Assembly: GCA_029706075.1 (NCBI GenBank)
Contig: JAINUG010000396.1
Span: forward strand, 186,001 to 250,000
Length of the DNA stretch: 64,000 nt
Reading direction: 5' to 3'
From: Aldrovandia affinis
Taxonomy: Eukaryota > Chordata > Actinopteri > Notacanthiformes > Halosauridae
Part shown: positions 35,072 to 46,209 of the stretch, one piece after another
How positions within the stretch are numbered: the first letter of the stretch is position 1
Layout: every line of letters starts with the position of its first letter
The notes under the pieces: generated by a model
Told to the model about the DNA's origin: nothing
What the model saw: only the letters and a program-made list of their open reading frames with translations
Databases searched by the model: none
Position numbers and translations under genes: made by a program

Positions 35072-38000
35072 GCAACCTCCCTATCCCAGTCCGTGTCTCC
35101 TCTTCTAGATTTCCTAGAAGGAGAGATTCTACTCACAGCCGCAACCCCGCCAATCTCATCCACCTTCCTAGATCTTCCGGTGTTGACGTGGTGGTAGCAG
35201 GTGGACTATCCGCTGTCCGGAAGGCCGATTTCATCTCAGCCCAGGCCTCACTACTCTCCCTGCAGTTCCTGGCGCTCATGGAGACATGGATCACCCGCAG
35301 AACACGGCCACCCTGCTGCTCTCTCTGCTGCCTACACCTTCTCCCACAGTCCACTACCCACAGGTAGAGGTGGAGGGACAGGTATACTGATCTCCCCCCT
35401 GTGGAGATTTGGTATTGTTCCTCTTCTGCACTTCTCACCCTCCTCCTTTGAATTTCATGCTGTCACTGTCACTGTTCCATGTAAACTGCACATCATTGTT
35501 CTTTACCGCCCTCCAGGTCCACTGGGGGGAGTTTCTAGACGAGATGGATGCCCTACTCAGTGCCTTCCTGAGGATGGCACTCCCATCTTACTCCTCGGGG
35601 ACTTCAACCTGCAGCTAGAGTCCTCCCAGGCCTTTGCATTCCCTCCCCTGCTTCAGTCCTTTGACTTCACCATGGCTGAATCCCCATCCACCCACAAGGC
35701 GGTAACCAACTGGACCTGGTCTTCACCAGGAACTGCGCCTCACCCAACATTACGGTATCGCCTCTACATGTGTCTGACCATTCCTTTCTGTCCCTTCTCC
35801 CCCTCCCTCTGTCCCTAAACCATCTTCACCTGCTCCCACTGTCCTTGCCCGTCGCAACCTCCGCGCTCTCTCACCCGCTGCCCTGTCAGCTACTGTCCTA
35901 TCTTCCTTCCCCTACTGATGCCTTCTCTCAGCTACCTGCTGAAGTAGCATCATCCACCCTACTTTCCTCTCTCTCCTCCTCCTTTGACTTACTCTGTCCT
36001 CTATCCGCTAAACCCGCTCGTCTCCGCCCCCGCCCCCTGGCTAACCGATTCCATTCGGGCTAACCGACTGAAGCTGCGTGCGGCAGAAAGGAAATGGAGA
36101 AAATCCAAATCCCCTGCAGCTCTGTCTGACTTCCACACACTCCTGGCTTCCTTCTCCGCTAACTCTCCTCTGCGAAGTCTGCATTTTCCTTTCTAAAATT
36201 CAATCTTCTGTTTCCAACCCACGTAAACTCTATGCTACGTTTTCCTCTCCTCACCCCTCCTCCTCCCCCACCCCCCTCCTCTATAACCGCCGATGACTTC
36301 TCATCCTTCTTTCACGAGAAGGTTGAGGTCATTCGCAACTCCTTCCCCCCAACCTCTCCCTCTCCCATCCCCCTACCTAAACCTCCTACTCCTCTGTCCT
36401 CCTTCTCACCCTCCTGACTCTGACATCCTTCAACTTGTTTCTCCCACCGTCCCAAGACCTGCCCTCTTGATCCCATTCCTTCCCCCCTCTTCCAGTCCAT
36501 TGCTATGGACATCCTCCCCTTTGTCTCTAATGTCATTAACTCATCTCTTTCCTCTGGCTCTGTCCCCTCCTCCCTCAAATGCGCTCAGGTTGTCCCCCTC
36601 CTCAAAAAACCCTCTCTGAATCCTGCTGTCATCTCTAACTACCGACCTGTCTCTCTCCTCCCATTCCTCTCCAAAACGTTAGAGCGGGGCTGTCTATAAT
36701 CAACTGTCTGCTCATCTCTCACAGAACGACCTGCTTGATCCTAACCAATCTGGGTTCAGAGCAGGCCACTCCCACAGAGACTGCTCTCCTTGCGGTCACA
36801 GAGGCTCTTCACATCGCTAAGTCCCGATCCCTTAGCTCCGTCCTCCTTCTCCTCGACCTGTCGGCGGCATTCGACACCGTGGACCACCGGATCCTGCTCT
36901 CATCTCTCGTCGAGATGGGAATCTCTGGATCTGTGTTGACATGGTTTGAGTCCTACCTGGCTGACCGGTCCTACCAGGTGGCCTGAGAGGATCCCTCTCT
37001 CTCTCCCCCACCCTCTCTCTACCGGTGTCCCGCAGGGCTCGGTGCTAGGCCCTGTCCTATTTTCTCTGTACACCAAGTCACTTGGTTCTGTTATTTCTGC
37101 TCATGGTTTTTCCTATCACTGTTATGCTGATGACACTCAACTGTTTCTCTCCTTCCCTCCATCTGATACCCAGGTCCCGGCACGGATCTCTGCATGCCTG
37201 GCTGACATCTCCGCATGGATGTCCACCCACCACCTGAAGCTGAACCTGGGGAAGACAGAGCTGCTCTTCCTCCCAGCGAAAGGGCTCCCCGATGATTGAT
37301 GCATCAATCACCGTGGAAGGCTCCATAGTGTCTCCGTCCCAGTCTGCCAGGAGTCTTGGGGGTAACCCTGGACAACCAGCTGTGCTTCTCGAGCCATATT
37401 GCAGCGATCACTCGGACCTGCCGTTTCTCCCTCCACAACATCCGGAGGATCCGACCGTTCCTCACCCAAGAGGCCACTCAACTCCTGGTCCAGGCCTGGT
37501 GATCTCACGTCTGGACTACTGCAACTCCTTGCTGGCAGGCCTTCCGGCCTGTGCCATCAAGCCACTGCAACTAGTCCAGAACGCTGCTGCGCCTGGTGTT
37601 CAACCAGCCGAAGTTCACCCACGTCACCCCTCTACTCTCCTCTCTGCACTGGCTCCCCATCGCAGCACGCATCAGATTCAAGTCACTGGTGCTTGCTTCA
37701 AGCGGCCAGAGGTACTGCTCCCCCATACCTCCAGTCACTCATCACGCCCTACACCCCTCCCAGACCTCTCCGCTCCGCCTCCGCTGGCAGACTGACTGCC
37801 CCATCCCTCCGGGCGCCTGGCAGCCGCTCCTCCGCGGTCTCGCTCTTCTCTGTCCTGGTCCCTCGTTGGTGGAACGACCTTCCGCAATTGGTCAGGACCA
37901 CGGAATCACTTGCGATCTTCCGCAAGAGACTCAAAACCCACCTCTTCAGATTCCACTACCACTGAACTCTGTCCATCTAGCTAAATTGTCTTCACCACTG

Positions 38001-38232
38001 TTTACTTGTTCAACACTATACTCCAAAAACAAACAAAAAAAAAAAAACACTAACCTTTTCCTTCCCAGTGTTACAGGTATGGTACGCAGATGCCTGCAAT
38101 GATGTCTATTGCTGTATTCCTGCACTGATCTCGTGCGCTAACTATGATTGTTCCTACCATGTATTGATGCACATCTTGTAAGTCGCTCTGTATAAGAGCG
38201 TCTGCTAAATGCTTAAAATGTAAAATGTAAAT
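35072..38232 (+). mobile_element. L2-type LINE (family A), nearly complete, many frameshifts
   Basis: Starts after the hAT end. Endonuclease region: VVVAGGLSAVRKADFISAQ, then LLGDFNLQLESSQAF. RT region: NPAVISNYRPVSLLPFLSK (~36630), [20 protein letters not shown] (~36860), [15 protein letters not shown] (~37040), [14 protein letters not shown] (~37120), [15 protein letters not shown], then C-terminal SRLDYCNSLLAGLPACAIK, LHWLPIAARIRFKSLVLA and LVPRWWNDLPQLVRTTESLA. These are spread over several frames, so it is a pseudogene. The 3' UTR ends TTGTAAGTCGCTCTGTATAA, GAGCGTCTGCTAAATGC and an (AAATGT)n tail at 38215-38232. The same tail marks copies at 7020, 42354-44566 and 47728. Confidence 0.85.
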
Positions 38233-38280
38233 GGATGTGTGTGTGTGTGTGTGTGTCTATGGACGTCTGTGTGTTTGGAT

Positions 38281-38317
<37 letters not shown>

Positions 38318-38530
38318 GATGGATGTGTGTGTGTGTGTGTGTGTGTTTGGATGTGTGTTTGTGTGTGTGTGTGTTTAGATGTGTGTGTGTGTGTGTGTGT
38401 ATGTGTGTGCGTGTATGGATGTGTGCACATGTGTGTATGATGTGTGTGTATATATAGATGTGTGTCTGTGTAAGATGTGTGTGTATAGATGTGTGTATGG
38501 ATGTGTGTGTATGTGTGTATGGACGTGTGT

Positions 38531-38567
<37 letters not shown>

Positions 38568-38725
38568 GATGTGCATGTGTGTGTGTGTGTGTGTATGTGT
38601 GTGTATGTATGTGTGTGTGTGTGTGTGTATGTGTGTGTGTGTGTATGGATGTGTGTGTGTATGTGTGTGTATGGACGTGTGTTTGTATGTATGTGTGTGT
38701 GTGTGTGTGTATGGATGTGTATGTG
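38233..38725. repeat. (GT)n-rich array, left part
   Basis: GT dinucleotides interspersed with ATGGATG, TTTGGATG and TATGGACG units. The same array continues after the solo LTR at 39468. Confidence 0.95.
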
Positions 38726-39467
38726 TGTCACGTCTCGTGTTCGTGTTCCCCGTAATTACGTGTTTTCATTTATTCCATGTTTTCCTGGTTGTCTGGTCCG
38801 TGTTTTAACTTTCACTTACCTGTTCCCAGTCTTGTCATTGTATTATCGTTTTCACCTGTTCCTCATGTGTCTGATTGCAGTTAGCTGCATTCCTGTTAAT
38901 TCCTGATTGTTTCTCGTTATGTCTGATGTAGTTAGCTGTTCGTTTCCCATGTTCATTTCCTGATTGTCTCGTTATTGTATTATCGTTTTCACTTAATTCC
39001 TCATGTGTCTGATTGCAGTCAGCTGCATTCATGTTTATTCCTGATTGTTTCTCGTTATGTCTAAATGTATTTAAGCTGTGTGTTTTCCCATGTTCGTTGC
39101 CAGATTGTCTTGTGCTTTGCGTATGCTTACACTACTCTCCAGCGTTATCGCTGTTTCCCCGTGTTTCGTTTCATCGTGTTTGTGTTCGTGCTTGTGCTCC
39201 AGTGTTCGTCTTTTTCCCAGTCTCGTTCCCGCTCCTCCCTGTGTTCCCTGGACTGCTTTCTCGGTTTCGACCTTCGCCTGCCCACTGACCACGCCTTGCC
39301 TGCCCCTGATACCCCTGAAGCCCGGAACGAACTCTGCCTGTCCCTGACCATTCTTTGGATCCCTGCATTGCCCTGATTACTCCTGCCTGACCATTGCCTG
39401 TTTTCGTAATAAAATAAGTTTTTGCATTTCTGGGTCCGCGCCTGGTTTTCTGGTACCAGTCCTGACA
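38726..39467 (+). mobile_element. solo LTR, 742 bp, with ATGTG duplication
   Basis: Begins TGTCACGTCTCG and ends CAGTCCTGACA. The 5-bp word ATGTG occurs immediately before (38721-38725) and after (39468-39472), so it has a perfect target-site duplication and interrupts the GT array. AATAAA lies at about 39410, some 55 bp before the end, as in an R-U5 region. Two direct repeats of 137 bp (38837-38973 and from 38974) sit inside the U3-like part. No internal retroelement domain is attached. Open frames here are shadows. Confidence 0.78.
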
Positions 39468-39506
<39 letters not shown>

Positions 39507-39772
39507 GATGTGCGTGTTTGTGTAAGGACGTGTGTGTGTGTGTATGTGTGTCTGTATGATGTGCGTGTGGTTATGGATGTGTATGTGTGGGTCTGTGTGT
39601 GTGTGTATAGATGTGTGTATGGATGTGTGTGTATGGACGTGTGTGTGTATGTATGTGTTTGTGTGTGTGTGTGTGTGTGTATGGATGTGCGTGTGTGTGT
39701 GTATGGATGTGTGTCTGTGTGTGTGTGTGTGTGTGTGTGTATGGATGTGTGTATGGATGTGTGCGTGTATGC
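39468..39772. repeat. (GT)n-rich array, right part
   Basis: Continuation of the array at 38233-38725 with the same ATGGATG-type interruptions. Confidence 0.95.
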
Positions 39773-39879
39773 ACATGATACCCTGTGGCTCTCCAGGGGC
39801 AAGAGTGAACACCCCTGCTCTCGACAGTCTGGGGTCGAGATTAATAAACCACAAGCAGAAGCCCCTTTTAAAAGCTCTT
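39773..39879. other. short unassigned block, possible dispersed repeat
   Basis: On the minus strand it reads CAGGGGTGTTCACTCTTG and similar, reminiscent of a dispersed fish repeat end. Too short to classify. Confidence 0.25.
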
Positions 39880-40215
39880 TCTCTCTCTCTCCCCCACCTC
39901 TCTCTCTCTCTGTCTCTCTCTCTCTCCTCCCCCTCCACCTCTCTCTATATCTCTCTTTCTCTGTCTCTCTCTTTTTCTCTCTCCCCCTCCCCCTCCCCCT
40001 CCACCTCTCTCTCTCTCTCCCCTCCAACTCTCTCTATATCTCTCTTTCTCTGTCTCTCTCTTTTCTCTCTCCCCCCTCCCCATCCACCTCTCTCTCTCTC
40101 TCCCCTCCAACTTTTTCTCTCTCTGTCTCTCTCTCTCTCCCCCTCCACCTCTCTCTCTCTCTCCCCCTCCACCTCTCTCTCTCTCTCCTCCCCCTCCACC
40201 TCTCTCTCGCTCGCT
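39880..40215. repeat. (CT)n pyrimidine tract
   Basis: CTCTCT with CCCCTCCACC and TATATCTCTCTTTCTC insertions; purely pyrimidine over long runs on the plus strand. Such mirror-repeat polypurine/polypyrimidine DNA can form triplex structures, but this is general knowledge and not shown here. Confidence 0.95.
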
Positions 40216-40710
40216 CACCTCCACTGACACCTCCGAGGAGCAGCACCTCCTCCATGAGAGCGATAAGACACATGGGGAGGGATTTAAAGGCCATCTGTCT
40301 GGGGTGACGCAATCAGAGAACCCCCGATGGCGTTTCACGCACATGAGCTGGTCTGCCATTAAATCACCGTGTCAATGAATGTAAATCTTTGCGTTCGCTG
40401 CACAGCCTCTGAACAGGAAGTATGCAGCTTTAAATATATATATTTTTAAAACACTTCTTAATAAAAAGGTCCCCCAGCTCTGTATGTGAAAAACACACTG
40501 GTGAATAATCTAAAGCCCGGATGGATTTATACAGATAAAATACTGTTTAAAAATGAAATACAGTTCTTAAAAGGTCACTGCTTAACTACTGCTAGGCATG
40601 TTGCAGACCTATGCTATTTAATGCAAGAAAGTATGTGATCTAAAACCAGTCACCAAGCATCTGTTGTCCTTTCAGGAGCATCATGGAGTGTTCGGTGAGA
40701 TCACACACAG
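40216..40710. other. unique intron sequence, no gene supported
   Basis: Checked at 40220-40340 on the minus strand for an exon ending in GTGAGC; the translation shows no Par-3 similarity. Nothing else recognised. Confidence 0.4.
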
Positions 40711-41245
40711 TGTGCATGCACACTAACACACTGAGAGCATGAACACTAACACACTGAGAGCATGCACACTAACACACTGAGAGCATGCACACTAACACAC
40801 TGAGAGCATGGACACTAACGCACTGAGAGCATGCACACTAGCACACTGAGAGCATGCACACTAACACACTGAGAGCATGCACACTAACACACTGAGAGCA
40901 TGGACACTAACGCACTGAGAGCATGGACACTAGCACACTGAGAGCATGCACACTAGCACACTGAGAGCATGCACACTAACACACTGAGAGCATGGACACT
41001 AACGCACTGAGAGCATGGACACTAACACACTGAGAGCATGGACACTAACACACTGAGAGCATGCACACTAACACACTGAGAGCATGCACACTAACACACT
41101 GAGAGCATGAACACTAACACACTGAGAGCATGCACACTAACACACTGAGGGTACGCACACTAACACACTGAGAGCACGCACACTAACACACTGAGAGCAT
41201 GGGCACTAACACACTGAGAGCATGGACACTAACACACTGAGGGCA
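40711..41245. repeat. 23-bp minisatellite, ~23 copies
   Basis: Unit GAGAGCATGCACACTAACACACT with limited variation at three positions (GCACAC, GGACAC or GAACAC; AAC or AGC; ACACACT or ACGCACT). Variants are distributed in short blocks, suggesting local amplification. Confidence 0.95.
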
Positions 41246-41760
<515 letters not shown>

Positions 41761-41779
41761 AAGAACACCTAAAAATAAG

Positions 41780-42353
41780 GCCAGACAGTTCTTTACAGTA
41801 CAAGGCTCTACAAACCCAAGAGTTCAGCCCAGAAAAGTGTCCCCTCAGTCAGCTGGTCCTGAAACACAAACCAGCTTCAGGTCAGCACTGCTTCACAACG
41901 AATTAGAGTCAACCAAATTATGAAACAAACCAAAATCACCTATTTGGAACATTGGAGCAAGAGTACCAAATCCCCAAATAAACTGAATTGCTACCGGACC
42001 CTAAACAGAGACTACACACTGGCAGAGTATCTCTTCTATGTCAGAGATACAAAGCAGAGACAGATCCTGACCAAGTACAGGCTCAGTGACCACAGCTTAG
42101 CAGTTGAAAAAGGTAGACATAAAAAATCATGGTTGCCAAAAGAAAAACGTATTTGTGGTTACTAAGACAGGAGAGGTAAAAACGGAGATGCACTACCGCC
42201 TACTTTGTGAGAAATATTCTGCAATCAGAAAAGTCTATTTCAGTCAATTTGGCAAATTCAAAAACAAATAATTTTCCCTGAATAATGAGAAAAAGCTATG
42301 AGTCCTTTTGGGGGGAGGGACCAACAGCCCCACTCATAGCCCAATATGTATTA
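41780..42353 (+). mobile_element. LINE-like C-terminal region (family B, copy 2), left part
   Basis: The frame 41920-42165 contains KLNCYRTLNRDYTLAEYL, RQILTKYRLSDHSLAVEKGR and KSWLPKEKRICGY, then shifts. Downstream, GEGPTAPLIAQYVLA ends at 42351, where an L2 insertion begins. The element resumes at 44567 with NLRDSE and a stop. A module of this type, with R-x-LTKYRLS-H-L-E-GRH and a C-x2-C start, occurs as the C-terminus of a fish LINE group, which I cannot name securely. Related copies lie at 9128-9380 and 44920-45424. Confidence 0.6.
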
Positions 42354-43143
42354 GCCTCCCAGTCTGCCCGGAGTCTTGGAGTAACCCTGGACAACCAGCT
42401 GTGCTTCTCAGGCCACATCGCAGCGATCACCCGAACCTGCCGATTCTCCCTCCACAACATCCGGAGGATCCGACCGTTCCTCACCCAAGAGGCCACACAA
42501 ATCCTGGTCCAGGCCCTGGTGATCTTACGTCTGGACTACTGTAATTCCTTGCTGGCAGGCCTACCGGCTTGTGCCATCAAGCCACTGCAACTAGTCCAGA
42601 ATGCTGCCGCACGTCTGGTGTTCAATCAACTGAAGTTCACCCACGTCACCCCTCTACTCTCCTCTCTGCACTGGCTCCCCATCGCAGCACGCATCAGATT
42701 CAAATCACTGGTGCTTGCTTTTCAAGCGGCTAGAGGAACTGCTCCCCCATACCTCCAGACACTCATCACACCCTACACCCCAGACCCCTCCCTCCTCTGG
42801 CAAACTGACTGTCCCATCCCTCCGGGCGCCCGGCAATTGGTCAGGACCGCGGAATCACTTGCGATCTTCTGCAAGAGACTCAAAACCCACCTTTTTCAGA
42901 CTCCACTTGCACTGAATTCTGTACATCTACCCTGTGTGTCATAACCACTGCCTACTTGCTCAACACTTCTTGTATATGTATCCCTGATTACTCCTCATTT
43001 AAAAAAAAATAAAAAAAGTTAAAGTACTAACCTTTTCCTTCCCAGTGTTACAGGTATGGTATGCAGCTGCCTGCAACAATGTCTATCGCTGTATTACTGC
43101 ACTGATCTCTTGTGCAAACTATGATTGTTCCTACCATGTATTA

Positions 43144-44498
43144 CAGTTTTGTTCAACTGCTAACATGCATTGGTACAAACTGAAGTCACGTTGTCAAAAC
43201 TCTTCACACAGTCAGCAAAAGAGAAGTCTATGTGGACCAAACAGTTAATCATTTTTAATTGCTTTCACACAAAATGCATTCAATGACCACATTTTCCCAA
43301 ATCCATGAACTCTTTTCTCATTCATACTCCACCACCCGCAAAACACTATATATTTGCAGCACATTTTTCAAATGCTAACACACTGTTTTCAAAACTGTTA
43401 AAAAAGCATTCAAAACAGAATTACGTCACAATGTGTCCATCACTGTCCAATGATGGTTTGCTGTTACACAAACCACTCATTGGCCCCTACAATACAGAGA
43501 GGCTCATTTCTTTTCTGGATGACCTGCATAATCGACTTGTGCCAGCAGAGGAGAGAGGGGCAGGAAACTCCCCTACCTTCATTGTTGTGTGGGATAATGT
43601 GGCATTCCACCACTTTGGTGCAGTCACAGACTGGTTTTCTGCACATCCCAGGATGTTAGTACTATTCCTGCCTCCATACTCCCCCTTCCTAAACCCCATA
43701 GAAGAGTTGTTCTCTGCGTGGAGGTGGAAGGTGTATGACCACCATCCACATGACCAGATGTCCTTACTGGATGCCATGAATGTGGGCTTTGGAGACATTT
43801 ATCCTAAAGACTGCCAGGGTTGGATTAGACATTCCAAAATATACTTTCCAAGATGCATTGCCAGAGAAGACATAAGATGTGATGTTGATGAGAACTTGTG
43901 GCCAAATGCAGGAGAGAGAGAGAACTAGAACCCTCACAGTACTGTACAGTATGAGTGATTATACTATACATGTTGTTGTTTTTTTGTGATTATTATTGCA
44001 GCCCTGGAATTTCAGGAAATTGCTATTTTTTGTTTCAACTGTTTATTTTTCACAAGTAAATTACTATATGCAGAGATATAGAAAAAATAAACGATATTGA
44101 AGCAAATGTCTGCATTTTTTATTCATTGTTGTTACATATACTTTAGTACAGTCAATAAAGTGAAAAGGTGTTATTCTTATTCTATAATGAAATACTGAGT
44201 TATGTGAAAAATCATTCAAACTTCAAAGATAGTTCATAAGAAGTTCATAATTTATGTAATGCTCCCTGTTGTTAGTGTTTTTTAGGTCAGTGTGTTATGA
44301 GTGACAATGTATGCTTTCTGAGTGAGAATTGTTGCCTTATTTTGAGACATGTATGAAGTGTTTTGGTGGTTTGAGTGAGTTTTGGAAGTGAAATTAACTG
44401 TTTGGCTAAGATGCATGTTGGTAATGCAGACTGTATGAAGAGTTTTGAAAAAGTGTCTTCAGTATTGACCGATGCTTGTTAGCAACTGAAAAAAACTG
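43144..44498 (+). mobile_element. IS630/Tc1-superfamily DD35E-type transposon, internally deleted (1355 bp)
   Basis: Flanked by TA at 43142-43143 and 44499-44500. TIRs of about 33 bp: left CAGTTTTGTTCAACTGCTAA, right in reverse complement CAGTTTTTTTCAGTTGCTAA. The uninterrupted target is seen in sister L2 tails at 38152 and 47835, which confirms both ends. The internal transposase fragment (see next entry) lacks its N-terminal half. Confidence 0.87.
43420..43928 (+). pseudogene. DD35E-type transposase, C-terminal half
   Basis: Recognisable transposase begins around 43425 with NYVTMCPSLSNDGLLLH and GPYNTERLISFLDDLH. The second catalytic aspartate lies in FIVVWDNVAFHH and the glutamate in SPFLNPIEELFSAW; I count 35 residues between them. 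The C-terminus has [38 protein letters not shown] and DIRCDVDENLWPN. The helix-turn-helix region and the first aspartate are absent: the sequence upstream (43144-43420) is terminal non-coding DNA, so the open frame starting at 43305 includes non-transposase codons. The frame is otherwise uninterrupted, which suggests recent insertion. Cannot be active on its own. Confidence 0.85.
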
Positions 44499-44566
44499 TA
44501 ATGCACATCTTGTAAGTCGCTCTGGATAAGAGCGTCTGCTAAATGCTTAAAATGTAAATGTAAATG

Positions 44567-44640
44567 TACAACCTGAGGGACAGTGAGTAACCAACCAACA
44601 CTGACTATATAGAGATTAATACATTGAAATTATGATAGCA
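44567..44640 (+). mobile_element. LINE family B, right part after the L2 insertion
   Basis: TACAACCTGAGGGACAGTGAGTAA completes the coding end begun at 42351. Sequence similarity is lost after about 44640. Confidence 0.55.
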
Positions 44641-44919
44641 TAAATTCATAATTAATTGATCCTATTATAATTTGTAAGTTCTTATGTTACGTAAAAAAAG
44701 AAAGAAAAAAAACTATAATTCAAATGAATACAATACTTGTGTGTTTTATTTTTGAGAGTGTTAGTGTGTGTGTGAGAAAGAAAGAGAAAGTGACAGAGAG
44801 AGAGAGAGAAGGGACCACAGACACATTTTTCACAGGACACAGACATGGTGTCTCAGCAGGCCGTGGGCATCCTTGTGCAGATGGGAGAAGAGTGAGAGTG
44901 TGTTAATGTTCTAGCATAA
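44641..44919. other. AT-rich unassigned sequence with (GA)n
   Basis: Short GT/GA simple repeat at 44765-44810. No gene. Confidence 0.45.
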
Positions 44920-45424
44920 CTAACAACCAGCTTCAGGACAGTGACACCATACTTCAGAGAATTAGACCCAACCAAATTATTACTAAACAAAAACCAAAAT
45001 AATATAACCCATTGGAATGAAATGACACAAACTCAACATAAACTACAAGGAAAAAATAGATTCGAATATTACCCCAACATGTACACAGATACGCCCCGAA
45101 TGTAAAAATCTCAAACGCCATCAACTGCTCCCTTACTAATTAGGGGGAAAGAGGGAATGAGTCAAGTTGGCTGCAAAATATGTAGCCACCTGCCACAAGC
45201 TGAGGGACATGGAATGACTGCTCATGGCTAATGAGTTCATTAATGTTACCCTCAATTTCATATTGTGTTATGTCTGAAAATGTTTCTCTCTCTCTCCGTC
45301 TTATGTCTGAACATGTAAATCTGTCGATGTGCTATATCTGTTATTGTACTGTAAATGTGTGCTTTGGCAATATGAGAGTCATCTTGTCATGTCAATAAAG
45401 CAATTTGAAGAAAATTGAATTGTG
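44920..45424 (+). mobile_element. LINE family B, copy 3, with 3' end
   Basis: Opens with ACCAGCTTCAGGACAG and TTAGACCCAACCAAATTA, matching 41868-41920, then jumps by an internal deletion to a coding end reading AKYVATCHKLRDME before a stop near 45216. The 3' UTR ends GTCATGTCAATAAAGCAATTTG and an ATTGAA-type tail at about 45424, giving the 3' end of this family. Confidence 0.58.
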
Positions 45425-46205
45425 TATGAGAGAGCGAGAGAGGGACACCAAGAGAGTGGCAAGAGAGTGTGAGAGAGAGAGAGCCTGCTCTGTACTCTAG
45501 AGAAGAAACACAATCTCGTAGACTTCAGTTTCCCCCTTCCCCTTCCGTCTTTGGTTTCATCAGTTTTTACTTACACCATGTTTCATTCTGGGGTATCTAC
45601 GCAGTGAGTTGAGGCTGCAGGTTTGTGACTCACACAGGTTTCCCCACAAATGTGTGCTGGGTGTCATCCCTAACCCCTGACCCTTGAACCTTGACCCCTG
45701 ACCCCCTGGCAGAGCAGAGAGTGACTGAGGGGAACCAAAACCCAGAGGGGTAAGAAACCCAGGAGTAACACCAACCTGTGGGTTGAGAAGGGGTTTCAAA
45801 AGATCAAATGGTACAGTGCCTAAACCAAACAATACCACCTCCACATGTACTGCAGCAGAAGAGTAGTACAGCATGTGGACTAACACACGATCCAAACCTC
45901 ACTGCTTCTAAATCCCTGTCAGGTGAGAAGCCCACAGATGGTTCACACATCTCTTTGAGTGTCCCTGTAACCAGGTCTGTGGTGTTAACCCACTTCACTG
46001 CATCACAAATGTGTGGAACATAATTAAACTGCTTCACAAACTGCAAATTAAATAGCAAAAAAGACAAACAGACACTTTTTTTTTTACACCCAGGAACATA
46101 AAATGGAATTTAAAAAATGAAGATTCTGTTACTGTTGCCTACAGATGTTTGGCTGAAAATGAATTTCTGTAGCGCAACGTTACAATATAATTAACAATCC
46201 ACCAA
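45425..46205. other. unassigned intron sequence, no gene seen
   Basis: GA-rich simple repeat at 45428-45485; remaining sequence unique-looking. Open frames have no recognisable domain. Confidence 0.45.
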
Positions 46206-46209
46206 AATA

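Larger units (their letters stand above)
32758..35490. repeat. segmental duplication, copy 1 (paired with 57969-60702)
   Basis: About 2.73 kb nearly identical to 57969-60702. It includes the BEL/Pao gag, its LTR, an hAT terminus and the start of an L2. By eye I count around 20 differences, mostly single bases. Similarity drops sharply after about 35490, still inside L2. Confidence 0.85.
42354..44566 (+). mobile_element. 5'-truncated L2 LINE (family A), split by a DD35E transposon
   Basis: Starts at SARSLGVTLDNQLCFSGH within the RT C-terminal part and runs in one frame through SLHNIRRIRPFLTQEAT, LDYCNSLLAGLPACAIK and SLHWLPIAARIRFKSLVLA. An internal deletion removes part of the last domain near 42800-42840. 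The 3' UTR (43030-43141) is interrupted at 43144-44498 and finishes at 44501-44566 with CACATCTTGTAAGTCGC and the (AAATGT)n tail. It inserted into the family B LINE. Confidence 0.83.

Noticed and set aside
38205..39938. Long His/Thr-rich or Cys/Val-rich frames on both strands
   Set aside because: Products of GT/CA arrays and the solo LTR; also seen at 4669-5420 and 8787-9128.
40034..40312. Possible minus-strand exon ending at GTGAGC near 40212
   Set aside because: Translation lacks a recognisable domain and does not fit the Par-3 N-terminal region expected upstream of 5496.
43305..43424. N-terminal part of the 207-residue open frame as transposase
   Set aside because: The sequence is terminal non-coding DNA of the element; similarity to transposase begins only around 43425.
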